Translations under genes and position numbers: made by a program
Notes under the pieces: model-generated
Seen by the model: the letters and a program-made list of their open reading frames with translations, nothing else
Databases searched by the model: none
What the model was told of the DNA's origin: nothing
Shown here: piece after piece, positions 57,048-63,644 of the stretch
Numbering within the stretch: the stretch's first letter is position 1
Layout: every line of letters begins with the position of its first letter
Source: Clostridiales bacterium
Lineage (GTDB): Bacteria > Bacillota > Clostridia > Oscillospirales > Oscillospiraceae
Assembly (NCBI GenBank): GCA_022768185.1
Contig: JALEMS010000061.1
Location: 1-63,644, forward strand
Direction: 5' to 3'
Length of the DNA stretch: 63,644 bases

Positions 57048-58496
57048 ATGACACATTCGATCTGGGATACCGTCGCAACAATCAACGGCGCAATCAACGG
57101 CGTGGTCTGGGGCGTACCGTTCCTTATCCTCATCGTCGGCACCGGTCTGTATCTGTCCATCCGGGGCGGCTTCAAGCAGTTTACCCGCTTCGGCTACGTG
57201 ATGAAGAACACGCTGGGCAAGATGTTTGAAAAGCACGAGACCCGGAAGGGCGAGGTCACCCCCTTCCAGGCCGTGTGCACCGCCCTGTCGGCCACGGTCG
57301 GCACCGGCAACATCGCCGGCATCACCGCCGCCATCACCCTCGGCGGCGCAGGCTCCATTTTCTGGCTGTGGGTCACGGCGCTCATCGGCATGTTCACCAA
57401 GTATGCCGAGGTGCTGCTGTCGGTCCGCTTCCGCGAAAAGAATGAAAAGGGCGACTGGGTCGGCGGCCCGATGTACTACATCCGCAACGGCCTGGGCAAA
57501 AACTGGAACTGGCTGGCCTGCATCTTCTGCGTATTCGGCGCGCTGGCCGCCTTCGGCATCGGCAACGCCGTGCAGACCGGCAACATTGTCGACTCCATTG
57601 CCAACGCCGTCAACGTCTTCGGCGGCGACACCATGGCGCACACCTTCCACTTCATGGGCCGCGATGTGCCTGTCGTGAACCTGATCCTGGGCATCATCAT
57701 TGCCATCATCGTGGCCGTTACGCTGCTGGGCGGCATCCAGCGCCTGGGCCGCGTGGCGGAGCGCCTTGTTCCGTTTATGGCCGCGATCTTCATCCTCTGC
57801 AGCCTGATCGTGATCTTTGCCAACATCAAGTACATCGGCGTTGTCTTCGGCATGATCTTCAAGGGCGCGTTCAATCCGCAGGCCGTTACCGGCGGCGTGG
57901 TGGGCATTTCTGTCAAGAGCTGCATCACCTGGGGCGTCAAGCGCGGCGTGTTCTCCAATGAGGCCGGCCTCGGCTCGGCTCCCATCGCGCACGCCGGCAG
58001 CTGCGAGAGCAACCCCGTCAAGCAGGGCCTGTACGGCATCTTCGAGGTCTTCATGGACTCCATCGTCATCTGCACGATGACCGGCCTGACGCTCCTGATC
58101 GCCGCGGCTTCCGGCGGCATTGACATCACCTACGGCGTCAAGGGCGGCACCGACCTTAACGCCATGGCCTTCGGCAGCGTGCTCGGTCCGAAGCTCGGCG
58201 CGCTCGTCATCGCTGTGGGCATCGCGCTCTTTGCGCTGTCCACCATCCTCAGCTGGGGCCTGTACGGCAGCCGCTGCTGCGAGTATCTGCTGGGCACCAA
58301 GTCCATCAAGATTTACCAGGTGATCTTTGTGCTCGTGACCATCGTGGCCTGCACCATGGACCTCACCCTTGCCTGGGACATTGCCGACACCCTCAACGGC
58401 CTGATGGCCATCCCGAACCTGATCGGCCTGCTGGGCCTGTCCGGCGTCGTCGTCAAGATGACGAAGGAGCACTTCAAAAGCAAGCAGCTTCAGTAA
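57048..58496 (+). CDS. AGCS-family alanine/glycine:cation symporter
   Basis: A 482-residue protein with about eleven membrane spans. AGCS signatures include GVPFLILIVGTGLYLSIRGGFKQF, ALSATVGTGNIAGITAAITLGGAGSIFWLW, VLLSVRFREKNEKGDWVGGPMYYI and NEAGLGSAPIAHAG. It takes up glycine or alanine with Na+ or H+. The glycine riboswitch upstream strongly suggests glycine is the substrate. GGGAGGAGAGAAAACAGC precedes the ATG. It is a single-gene unit. Confidence 0.95.
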   Translation: MTHSIWDTVATINGAINGVVWGVPFLILIVGTGLYLSIRGGFKQFTRFGYVMKNTLGKMFEKHETRKGEVTPFQAVCTALSATVGTGNIAGITAAITLGGAGSIFWLWVTALIGMFTKYAEVLLSVRFREKNEKGDWVGGPMYYIRNGLGKNWNWLACIFCVFGALAAFGIGNAVQTGNIVDSIANAVNVFGGDTMAHTFHFMGRDVPVVNLILGIIIAIIVAVTLLGGIQRLGRVAERLVPFMAAIFILCSLIVIFANIKYIGVVFGMIFKGAFNPQAVTGGVVGISVKSCITWGVKRGVFSNEAGLGSAPIAHAGSCESNPVKQGLYGIFEVFMDSIVICTMTGLTLLIAAASGGIDITYGVKGGTDLNAMAFGSVLGPKLGALVIAVGIALFALSTILSWGLYGSRCCEYLLGTKSIKIYQVIFVLVTIVACTMDLTLAWDIADTLNGLMAIPNLIGLLGLSGVVVKMTKEHFKSKQLQ

Positions 58497-58518
58497 CATC
58501 CGAATTTAAAAAGACAAT

Positions 58519-58545
58519 GCGCCGCGGAGCAAGGCTCCGCGGCGC
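58519..58545. repeat. 27-base hairpin repeat, copy 1
   Basis: GCGCCGCGGAG and CTCCGCGGCGC form a perfect stem around CAAGG. The same 27 bases recur at 59159-59185. Here a T-run is present only on the minus strand (TCTTTTT), so as a terminator for the rightward symporter it is weak. Confidence 0.75.
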
Positions 58546-58643
58546 ACTGCTTTATTCGAGAAGTCCGTGCGCACGTCTCTGTCAGAAATTCATACGGAGC
58601 AGAGTTATTTGCGACAAAATTCATGCAATGAGCATAGAGTTCG

Positions 58644-58672
58644 TTGACGTATTTTAAGGGTCATGGTATAAT
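58644..58672 (+). promoter_or_regulatory. Promoter of the 136-residue membrane protein gene
   Basis: TTGACG (58644-58649) and TATAAT (58667-58672) are separated by exactly 17 bases. Confidence 0.8.
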
Positions 58673-58727
58673 TTGATTGACTCGGAAAACTTTTTCTGTA
58701 TGTACATAAACGAAAGGCTGGTGATCC

Positions 58728-59138
58728 ATGAAGCAGACCAACGCAAGACGAAGCCGCATTCTGGCCGTTGTCAGCGCGGCCGCCGTCTGCTGCGCGCTGC
58801 TGCTGTGCAGTTACCTCAAGCCGATTCTGCGCGCCATCCTGCCGGCTGAGGCGCTGCGCCCCTACAACACCCGGCCGCTGTATCTCGCCATGGCGCTTCT
58901 TGCCGTGCTGATGGCTGCCGGCGCGCGGGCCATTTTCGCCGCCATGCGCCGGCCGTACCGGCGCGGGCCGTGGCGGCTGAGCCTTCCGGCGCTGCTGGCC
59001 GCCGTCGTGTTCCTGTTGGTCGGCGCGGCAGACCTGCTGTGGGGCGGCCGGATGCTGTTTCTGCGGCCGTTCTTCGGCGCGGCGCTGCTGTTCTGCCTGC
59101 TCTGCCTTGCGGAACGGGATATGACGCCGGAGAAATAG
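58728..59138 (+). CDS. Hypothetical membrane protein, 136 residues
   Basis: A protein with about four hydrophobic segments (RILAVVSAAAVCCALLLCSYL, LYLAMALLAVLMAAGARAIF, LLAAVVFLLVGAADLLWGG, LFLRPFFGAALLFCLLCLAE). I do not recognise a family. It has a consensus promoter and AAAGGCTGGTGATCC before the ATG. It lies between two copies of the 27-base hairpin. A partial relative of its C-terminal 40 residues survives at 22196-22336, so the family has been copied within this chromosome. Confidence 0.7.
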   Translation: MKQTNARRSRILAVVSAAAVCCALLLCSYLKPILRAILPAEALRPYNTRPLYLAMALLAVLMAAGARAIFAAMRRPYRRGPWRLSLPALLAAVVFLLVGAADLLWGGRMLFLRPFFGAALLFCLLCLAERDMTPEK

Positions 59139-59158
59139 CCGTACGCTGACAGACGAAA

Positions 59159-59191
59159 GCGCCGCGGAGCAAGGCTCCGCGGCGCGTTTTT
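59159..59191. terminator. 27-base hairpin repeat, copy 2, with T-run
   Basis: Identical to 58519-58545 over 27 bases. Here the plus strand continues GTTTTTCG, making a good terminator for the 136-residue protein gene, convergent with the DUF1508 gene. Confidence 0.8.
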
Positions 59192-59199
59192 CGTTCGGT

Positions 59200-59622
59200 T
59201 TATTCTTCCTTCGGCGCTTCCTCTTCCGGTTCTTCCTTCGGGGCGGCCTTTTTCTTGCCTCTGGCGGCCTTGGAGAGGTCTACCACCTCGCCCGGGGCGT
59301 TGCGGCGCACGCTGTCAATGCCGTTGAGGCAGGAGGCCTTCTTCTTATACCCCTCGGACACGGCGATGATCTCGCCGTTGCCCGCCTTGAGGCAGAAGCG
59401 GTATTCGCCCCCGGCGTCCCGGATAACCTCGTAGTGTCCTTCACAGGGCGGCTGCTCGCAGACGGCAGGCGCTTCCTCCCCGGCCAGCGCGTTGTAGATC
59501 GACAGGAAATACTCCGCGACCTGCCGTCCGCCCTCGGCGTTCAGTTCAACCTCGGTCTCCTCCATGGTGGCTGCGACGATCTCGGTGACTGCTGAGAAAA
59601 TGAGCTCATCATAGGTCTTCAT
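59200..59622 (-). CDS. DUF1508 (YegP-like) protein with charged tail
   Basis: A 140-residue protein. Residues about 60-115 match the DUF1508/UPF0339 domain: YEVIRDAGGEYRFCLKAGNGEIIAVSEGYKKKASCLNGIDSVR. The N-terminal part is helical and acidic; the last 25 residues are a lysine/glutamate tail (KKKAAPKEEPEEEAPKEE). Single DUF1508 domains occur in small proteins of unknown function. GAAAGGAGAAGC precedes the ATG, with a promoter at 59731-59759. Confidence 0.85.
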   Translation of the reverse strand: MKTYDELIFSAVTEIVAATMEETEVELNAEGGRQVAEYFLSIYNALAGEEAPAVCEQPPCEGHYEVIRDAGGEYRFCLKAGNGEIIAVSEGYKKKASCLNGIDSVRRNAPGEVVDLSKAARGKKKAAPKEEPEEEAPKEE

Positions 59623-59730
59623 CTTGCTTCTCCTTTCCTGCCGCGGGCTTTGCCGGCGGCGTATCTTTTTCTATTATGAAAATGGCGGGGAAAACATGCG
59701 GGAGACAGGGAAAACCAATGCTTACCTTTA

Positions 59731-59759
59731 AGGATAGCATGCTTTCTGCAGCGCGTCAA
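59731..59759 (-). promoter_or_regulatory. Promoter of the DUF1508 gene
   Basis: Minus-strand TTGACG (59759-59754) and TATCCT (59736-59731) are separated by 17 bases. Confidence 0.6.
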
Positions 59760-59805
59760 TCGTTGTCGAAGCATGTCGGAAAATTTTCGCGCGCCGGTGC
59801 GGCGC

Positions 59806-59850
59806 TGAAAAAACCCGGGCGGCTGATCTCAGCCGCCCGGGTGTTTTTCT
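59806..59850. terminator. Terminator after the uridine-phosphorylase-like gene
   Basis: ACCCGGGCGGCTGA (59813-59826) pairs with TCAGCCGCCCGGGT (59829-59842), with the innermost bases forming the loop. On the minus strand TTTTTTC follows; on the plus strand GTTTTTC. Confidence 0.8.
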
Positions 59851-59854
59851 TCTG

Positions 59855-60622
59855 TCAGCGCGCCTTGTCCTGTGCGATGAGGATGCGCACCGCCTCCACG
59901 GCACAGCGCACGGACAGCGTCGTATCAAACCGGCTGTTCTGATCCAGCCCGGCCTTTTCGCGCTCCTGGTTCCACACCGCGCTGAACACGCTGCCGCAGC
60001 GCAGGCCCAGCGAGGCTGCCACGACAAACAGCGCCGCCGACTCCATCTCGCTGGCCAGCACGCCCAGACGCCGGTATGCCTCCCATTTCTGCAGCAGCAT
60101 GGAGGCGACGGGCATCCGCTCGGGGGCGTGCTGTCCGTAGAACGAATCCTTGGCCTGCACCACGCCGATATGGCGGCGCGCGCCGAGCTGCCGCGCCGCG
60201 GCGTCCAGGGCGCAGACCACGTCGAAGCTGGCCGTGGCGGGGTAGCCCTCGGGGGCGTATTCATAGCTGGTGCCCTCCTGGCGGACGGCGGACATGGCGA
60301 TCACCAGGTCGCCGGCCTGCACGTCGGTGCAGATGCCGCCGCAGGTGCCGGTGCGCACAAAGGTGTGCGCGCCGCAGGCGGCCAGCTCCTCCAATGCAAT
60401 GGCGGCCGACGGACCGCCGATGCCGGTGGAGCAGACGCTGACGGGCACGCCGTCCAGCGCGCCGGTGTACACGGTGAACTCCCGGTTCTGTGAAATGAAC
60501 CGGGCATTTTCCAGCCGTTCGGCGATGGCGGGACAACGGCCCGGGTCGCCGGGCAGGATGCAGTAGCCGCCTATCTCGCCGGGGGAGCACCGGATGTGAT
60601 ACTGCTTTTCCATCTGCTGCAT
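59855..60622 (-). CDS. udp: Uridine phosphorylase-type nucleoside phosphorylase
   Basis: A 255-residue PNP/UDP-family protein. GYCILPGDPGRCPAIAERLENA, VRTGTCGGIC (phosphate site) and VLASEMESAALFVVAA are typical of uridine phosphorylase rather than DeoD. It splits uridine or a related nucleoside with phosphate for salvage. The gene lies 27 bases after the amidohydrolase gene on the same strand, so they are probably co-transcribed with the LtaS-like gene. Confidence 0.88.
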   Translation of the reverse strand: MQQMEKQYHIRCSPGEIGGYCILPGDPGRCPAIAERLENARFISQNREFTVYTGALDGVPVSVCSTGIGGPSAAIALEELAACGAHTFVRTGTCGGICTDVQAGDLVIAMSAVRQEGTSYEYAPEGYPATASFDVVCALDAAARQLGARRHIGVVQAKDSFYGQHAPERMPVASMLLQKWEAYRRLGVLASEMESAALFVVAASLGLRCGSVFSAVWNQEREKAGLDQNSRFDTTLSVRCAVEAVRILIAQDKAR

Positions 60623-60649
60623 GAGAGGCTCCTTTCTCTGCCGGACGGC

Positions 60650-61453
60650 TTACAGCCGCGCGGCGATCATCTGTTCAAAGCGCTCGAAGTTGCCGTGCAG
60701 GATGCCCTCGTTTTCCCCGTCGGACAGGCCCAGCGACAGCAGACGCCGCGCCTCGGTTTCGGCGTCCCACATCGGGAAATCCGAGCCGAACATCAGCCGG
60801 TCCGCGCCGAAGGCGTCCAGCGCGCGGAAGAAGGGGTCGTTCCCGCCGAAGCCGAAGGTGCTGCTGGTGTCATACCAGACGTTTTCCATGCCGGCGAAGG
60901 CGTGCCGCGCCTCGGCCCACTGCATCCAGCCGCCGCAGTGCGCGGCGATCACCGGCATTTCGGGGAAGGCGCGCGCCACGCGCGCGATGCGGTCCGGGTG
61001 GGAGCAGCCGTGGCGCGGGTCGCCGCTGTGGAAGAGGATGAACATGCCGCGCCGGGCGATCTCCCGATAGACCGGCGTCATCACAGGATCGTCGGCGTTG
61101 AAGCCCTGGCAGTCGGGATGCAGCTTGATGCCGTGAATGCCGTGCTCCAGCAGCAGCTCCAGCTCCTCCTCCACGGCCTCAAAGCCGGGATACATCGTGC
61201 CCAGCCCGGTGAACTGCGGGTATTCCCGGCACAGGCCGATGATGAACCGGTCGATCGACGGCACCTGCGACGCCTTCGTCGCCGTGGAGAAGACCACGCA
61301 GCGCGTCACGCCGGCGCGCTCGTTGGCCTCCAGCAGCTCGCCGACCGCGCCGCGGTGGGCGAGCTCCACGTCATAGAAGCCGGCGATGCTTTTTCCCGCC
61401 GCGTCCACGATCTTTTCGGGGTAAACATGGGTGTGGATATCAATGATGTTCAT
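60650..61453 (-). CDS. Amidohydrolase-2 family metal-dependent hydrolase
   Basis: A 267-residue TIM-barrel protein. IDIHTHVYP gives the first His-x-His pair, GIKLHPDCQG follows in the middle, AAHCGGWMQW supplies a further metal His, and FGSDFPMWD the catalytic Asp. The family includes decarboxylases and lactonases; the reaction here cannot be assigned. The start codon overlaps the stop of the LtaS-like gene (ATGA), and the phosphorylase gene follows, so it belongs to a leftward operon. Confidence 0.88.
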   Translation of the reverse strand: MNIIDIHTHVYPEKIVDAAGKSIAGFYDVELAHRGAVGELLEANERAGVTRCVVFSTATKASQVPSIDRFIIGLCREYPQFTGLGTMYPGFEAVEEELELLLEHGIHGIKLHPDCQGFNADDPVMTPVYREIARRGMFILFHSGDPRHGCSHPDRIARVARAFPEMPVIAAHCGGWMQWAEARHAFAGMENVWYDTSSTFGFGGNDPFFRALDAFGADRLMFGSDFPMWDAETEARRLLSLGLSDGENEGILHGNFERFEQMIAARL

Positions 61454-63348
61454 GGTGAGATCCTGGCCTCCAGTGCGCGCTCCGTGCTCAGGCGCGTGCG
61501 TGCGTATTGAATGAAAAGGTAATCGTCCACGGCCTGAGCCGCGTCCCCGGACAGCTGCGGTTTTTCGACCAGCTCGCCGTCCTCGCGGAAGACGCCGCTT
61601 TCGTGGATCACGTCGGTCCGGCTGCGCGCGGCGCGGGCCGCCTGGATGGAGGCGTCTCCCGTAAAGCCGCAGCGGTCAAACAGCTCCTGCATCAGAAAGC
61701 ACGGCGAGAAGGAGCCGCCGTCGCCGGTAAAGTCCTCGCCCAGCGCCTGCTTGGCCGCATCGTTGGCCCAGATGACCCACGGCGTGCCGTACAGGGTGTA
61801 AAGGCTGTCGGCGGACTGGCAGGACAGGTCGATCTGCAGCTCGTCATAAACCCAGCTGCCGTCGCCAAGCCAGGGCTTGTGGTCGCCGAAGAGCACCACG
61901 ACCACCGGCTTGTCCTGCCTGCGGAAATAGCCGATGAAGTCCTTGAGCGCGTCGTCGGTCTTGTCAATGCCCCAGAGATAGTTATTGAAGATGTTGTAGC
62001 CCTTCTGGCTGAGCGTGCTCATGCAGGCAAACTGCACCGAGCTGTCATAGAGGTAATCCTGAACATAGGGGCCGTGGTTCTGGTAGGTGACGCTGAAGTT
62101 AAAGTACGGCGAGCCGTCCGCCGTCGCCTCCTCGTACAGGTCGATGAGGTCGGCAAAGAATTCGTCGTCGTTGAGAATGGTCACACCGTCGGGGTTGCCG
62201 TAGCGGTCCTCAAAGAAATACGCCTCGTCAAAGCCCAGATAGTCGGCCACGTTGCGCCGGTTGTAAAACCAGTCGTAGCCCGGGTGGCAGAAGGCGGTCT
62301 GATAGCCCTGGGCGGAAAACCAGCGCGCGTAGGAATCGGCCGGCGCGCGGTATTCGACCAGCTCCGTCGAGCCGGTGAGGAAGCAGCGCTCGGTATCGAT
62401 GGTGCCGCCGGCGAAGATGTTGGTGATCAGCGTGCCGGACACACCCTCCTGCATCAGCTTGTGCATGTAGGCGTAGGGGTTGTGCCCGAACTGCACCGTG
62501 CCCAGCCCCGTGAAGTCGCTGTACGATTCCAGCATCACGGCCATCACGCTGACCTTCTGCTCCGGCTCCAGATCCGCAGGAGGATATTTTGCCAGCGCCT
62601 CGGCGGCGGCTGCACTGCTGTAGCCGTCCGGCTTCTGGCTGTGGAGCTTGACGGAGCTGTGCAGGAAGGAATAGTAAAACCCGCGGCAGACGTAATTGTC
62701 CCGGTCGCTCCAGTGGGAAAGCGCGGTCCCGTCGGCAAACTCCACGTCAAAGTTGGCCGTTTCCCTGTAAATCCCGCTGTCCTGATACACATGGACGAGC
62801 AGCAGCGCCGCAGTGGCCGCCATGACGGCCGCCAGCGGCCAGCGCACCTGCCAGTGCCGGATGTACACGCGGCGAAACAGAAAAATACTGACGATCACGG
62901 CCGCCAGCGCCGCTGCGCCGGCCAGCACCACCGTTCGCGAGAAGGGCAGGGCATACTTGCCGGAGAGCATGTTCGACGCCTCGGCCAGATAGGCCGCGTC
63001 CCCCATCAGCAGCGGGTCTCCGCGCAGCAGCAGCTTATAGTAGTTGACCGCGGCGGGGATGATCGTGCACACCGCGCTGCCGAGCAGCGCGCCCCACACC
63101 CGATTGGTGAGAAACAGGAAAAACAGCGTCAGCACCAGCGGCGGCAGCAGGTTGAGCAGCAGCAGCTGCCGGTTGTACAGGTAGGAGACAAACAGCTCCG
63201 TCCCGTAATTGACACGGCCCATGTACAGGCCGGCCACCCCCAGCGCCGCCGCCCACACGAGCAGCAGCACGATGGTGAGAACCCAGACCCACGGCGACCG
63301 GGTCGCCGCAGGTCTGGGCTTTCTGTTTGCGAAAGGACGCGCGCACAT
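61450..63348 (-). CDS. LtaS-like sulfatase-family membrane phosphotransferase
   Basis: A 632-residue protein with five predicted N-terminal membrane spans (about 20-200) and an extracellular sulfatase-fold domain (about 245-560). AVMLESYSDF supplies the first metal-binding Glu, FAGGTIDTE the catalytic Thr region near 314, and VLFGDHKPWLG the Asp-His metal ligands near 488. LtaS-type enzymes polymerise glycerol phosphate or transfer it onto glycans. The start codon is one base after the glyS stop and no ribosome site is obvious, so translation is probably coupled to glyS. The acceptor is unknown. Confidence 0.88.
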   Translation of the reverse strand: MCARPFANRKPRPAATRSPWVWVLTIVLLLVWAAALGVAGLYMGRVNYGTELFVSYLYNRQLLLLNLLPPLVLTLFFLFLTNRVWGALLGSAVCTIIPAAVNYYKLLLRGDPLLMGDAAYLAEASNMLSGKYALPFSRTVVLAGAAALAAVIVSIFLFRRVYIRHWQVRWPLAAVMAATAALLLVHVYQDSGIYRETANFDVEFADGTALSHWSDRDNYVCRGFYYSFLHSSVKLHSQKPDGYSSAAAAEALAKYPPADLEPEQKVSVMAVMLESYSDFTGLGTVQFGHNPYAYMHKLMQEGVSGTLITNIFAGGTIDTERCFLTGSTELVEYRAPADSYARWFSAQGYQTAFCHPGYDWFYNRRNVADYLGFDEAYFFEDRYGNPDGVTILNDDEFFADLIDLYEEATADGSPYFNFSVTYQNHGPYVQDYLYDSSVQFACMSTLSQKGYNIFNNYLWGIDKTDDALKDFIGYFRRQDKPVVVVLFGDHKPWLGDGSWVYDELQIDLSCQSADSLYTLYGTPWVIWANDAAKQALGEDFTGDGGSFSPCFLMQELFDRCGFTGDASIQAARAARSRTDVIHESGVFREDGELVEKPQLSGDAAQAVDDYLFIQYARTRLSTERALEARISP

Positions 63349-63349
63349 G

Positions 63350-63644
63350 TCAGAACTCGGTGCGTCTGGCGATGTAGGCTGCCAGCTCGTCGATGGGGAT
63401 GCGCTCCTGGGTCATGGTGTCGCGGTCGCGCACGGTGACGCAGTTGTCGGCGGGCGTCTGATCGTCGCCGACGGTCTCAAAGTCGACGGTGACGCAAAGC
63501 GGCGTGCCGATCTCGTCCTCGCGGCGATAGCGCTTGCCGATGCTGCCGGCGTCGTCGTAGTCGCACATGAAGTGCCTGGACAGCTGCTGGTGGATCTCGC
63601 GGGCCTTGGGGGCCAGCTTCTTCGACAGCGGCAGCACCGCGCAC
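63350..63644 (-). CDS. glyS: Glycyl-tRNA synthetase (C-terminal part, cut by window edge)
   Basis: The visible last 97 residues begin [20 protein letters not shown] and include [37 protein letters not shown] and [20 protein letters not shown]. This is the anticodon-binding domain of the single-chain (alpha2, GlyQS-type) enzyme, which charges tRNA-Gly. The N-terminal catalytic domain lies beyond the right edge. It heads the leftward LtaS-like/amidohydrolase/phosphorylase operon. Confidence 0.93.
   Translation of the reverse strand, partial: CAVLPLSKKLAPKAREIHQQLSRHFMCDYDDAGSIGKRYRREDEIGTPLCVTVDFETVGDDQTPADNCVTVRDRDTMTQERIPIDELAAYIARRTEF

Overview
The window looks like chromosome from a GC-rich Gram-positive anaerobe of the Clostridia, most probably the Oscillospiraceae/Ruminococcaceae. 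This rests on the conserved ylxM-ffh-rpsP-KH-rimM-trmD order, strong AGGAGG ribosome sites, TTGACA-17-TATAAT promoters, an [FeFe] hydrogenase with a fused diaphorase-like partner, a GTP-type PEP carboxykinase, a single-chain glycyl-tRNA synthetase, an LtaS-like enzyme, S-layer-homology proteins and several DUF6198/YczE-like membrane proteins. No database search was possible, so family names rest on motifs and remembered family features.

Layout. 1-1.5 kb is lower-GC accessory debris: the end of an unknown gene, strong hairpins, a small HTH/lipoprotein/29-residue membrane-peptide operon and the C-terminal stub of a serine recombinase. 1.6-6.5 kb holds a TetR regulator, a divergent FGGY-kinase-like gene and DUF362 gene, and an SLH/SGNH lipoprotein. 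6.5-13.7 kb is one giant gene, a 2413-residue cyclic beta-1,2-glucan synthase-like protein. 13.9-18.2 kb carries rpsO, pnp, an M16 peptidase and a DUF378 protein, with structured leaders on rpsO and pnp. 18.3-22.4 kb has a MATE exporter, lrgAB, tRNA-Gly(GCC), a DUF6198 protein and a gene fragment. 22.4-26.5 kb has the hydrogenase operon and a 45-residue small protein.

26.9-34.5 kb is the lgt and SRP/ribosome-maturation block, including a TrmD-acetyltransferase fusion, followed by an ABC exporter. 34.6-36.4 kb is a DUF6198-MarR-DUF6198 operon with a clear promoter and operator-like palindrome. 36.6-47.0 kb is an all-minus-strand block of mostly cell-envelope genes: an unknown 506-residue protein, a VanX-like M15 peptidase, two related transglutaminase-like proteins (one with SLH repeats), a lipoprotein, and an MBOAT plus AlgJ/X-like pair. 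47.2-63.6 kb is mostly housekeeping: pckG, glnS, nth, rarA, deoD, a DUF2156 protein, a tandem glycine riboswitch driving an AGCS symporter, a uridine-phosphorylase-like gene, an amidohydrolase, an LtaS-like protein and the end of glyS.

The best candidates for undescribed biology are the envelope-modification block at 38-47 kb, the MarR-controlled pair of DUF6198 membrane proteins, the two-gene hydrogenase with its palindrome-bearing promoter, the promoter-bearing small proteins of 29 and 45 residues, and the TrmD-GNAT fusion. I saw no CRISPR array, intact transposase, phage structural genes or restriction system.
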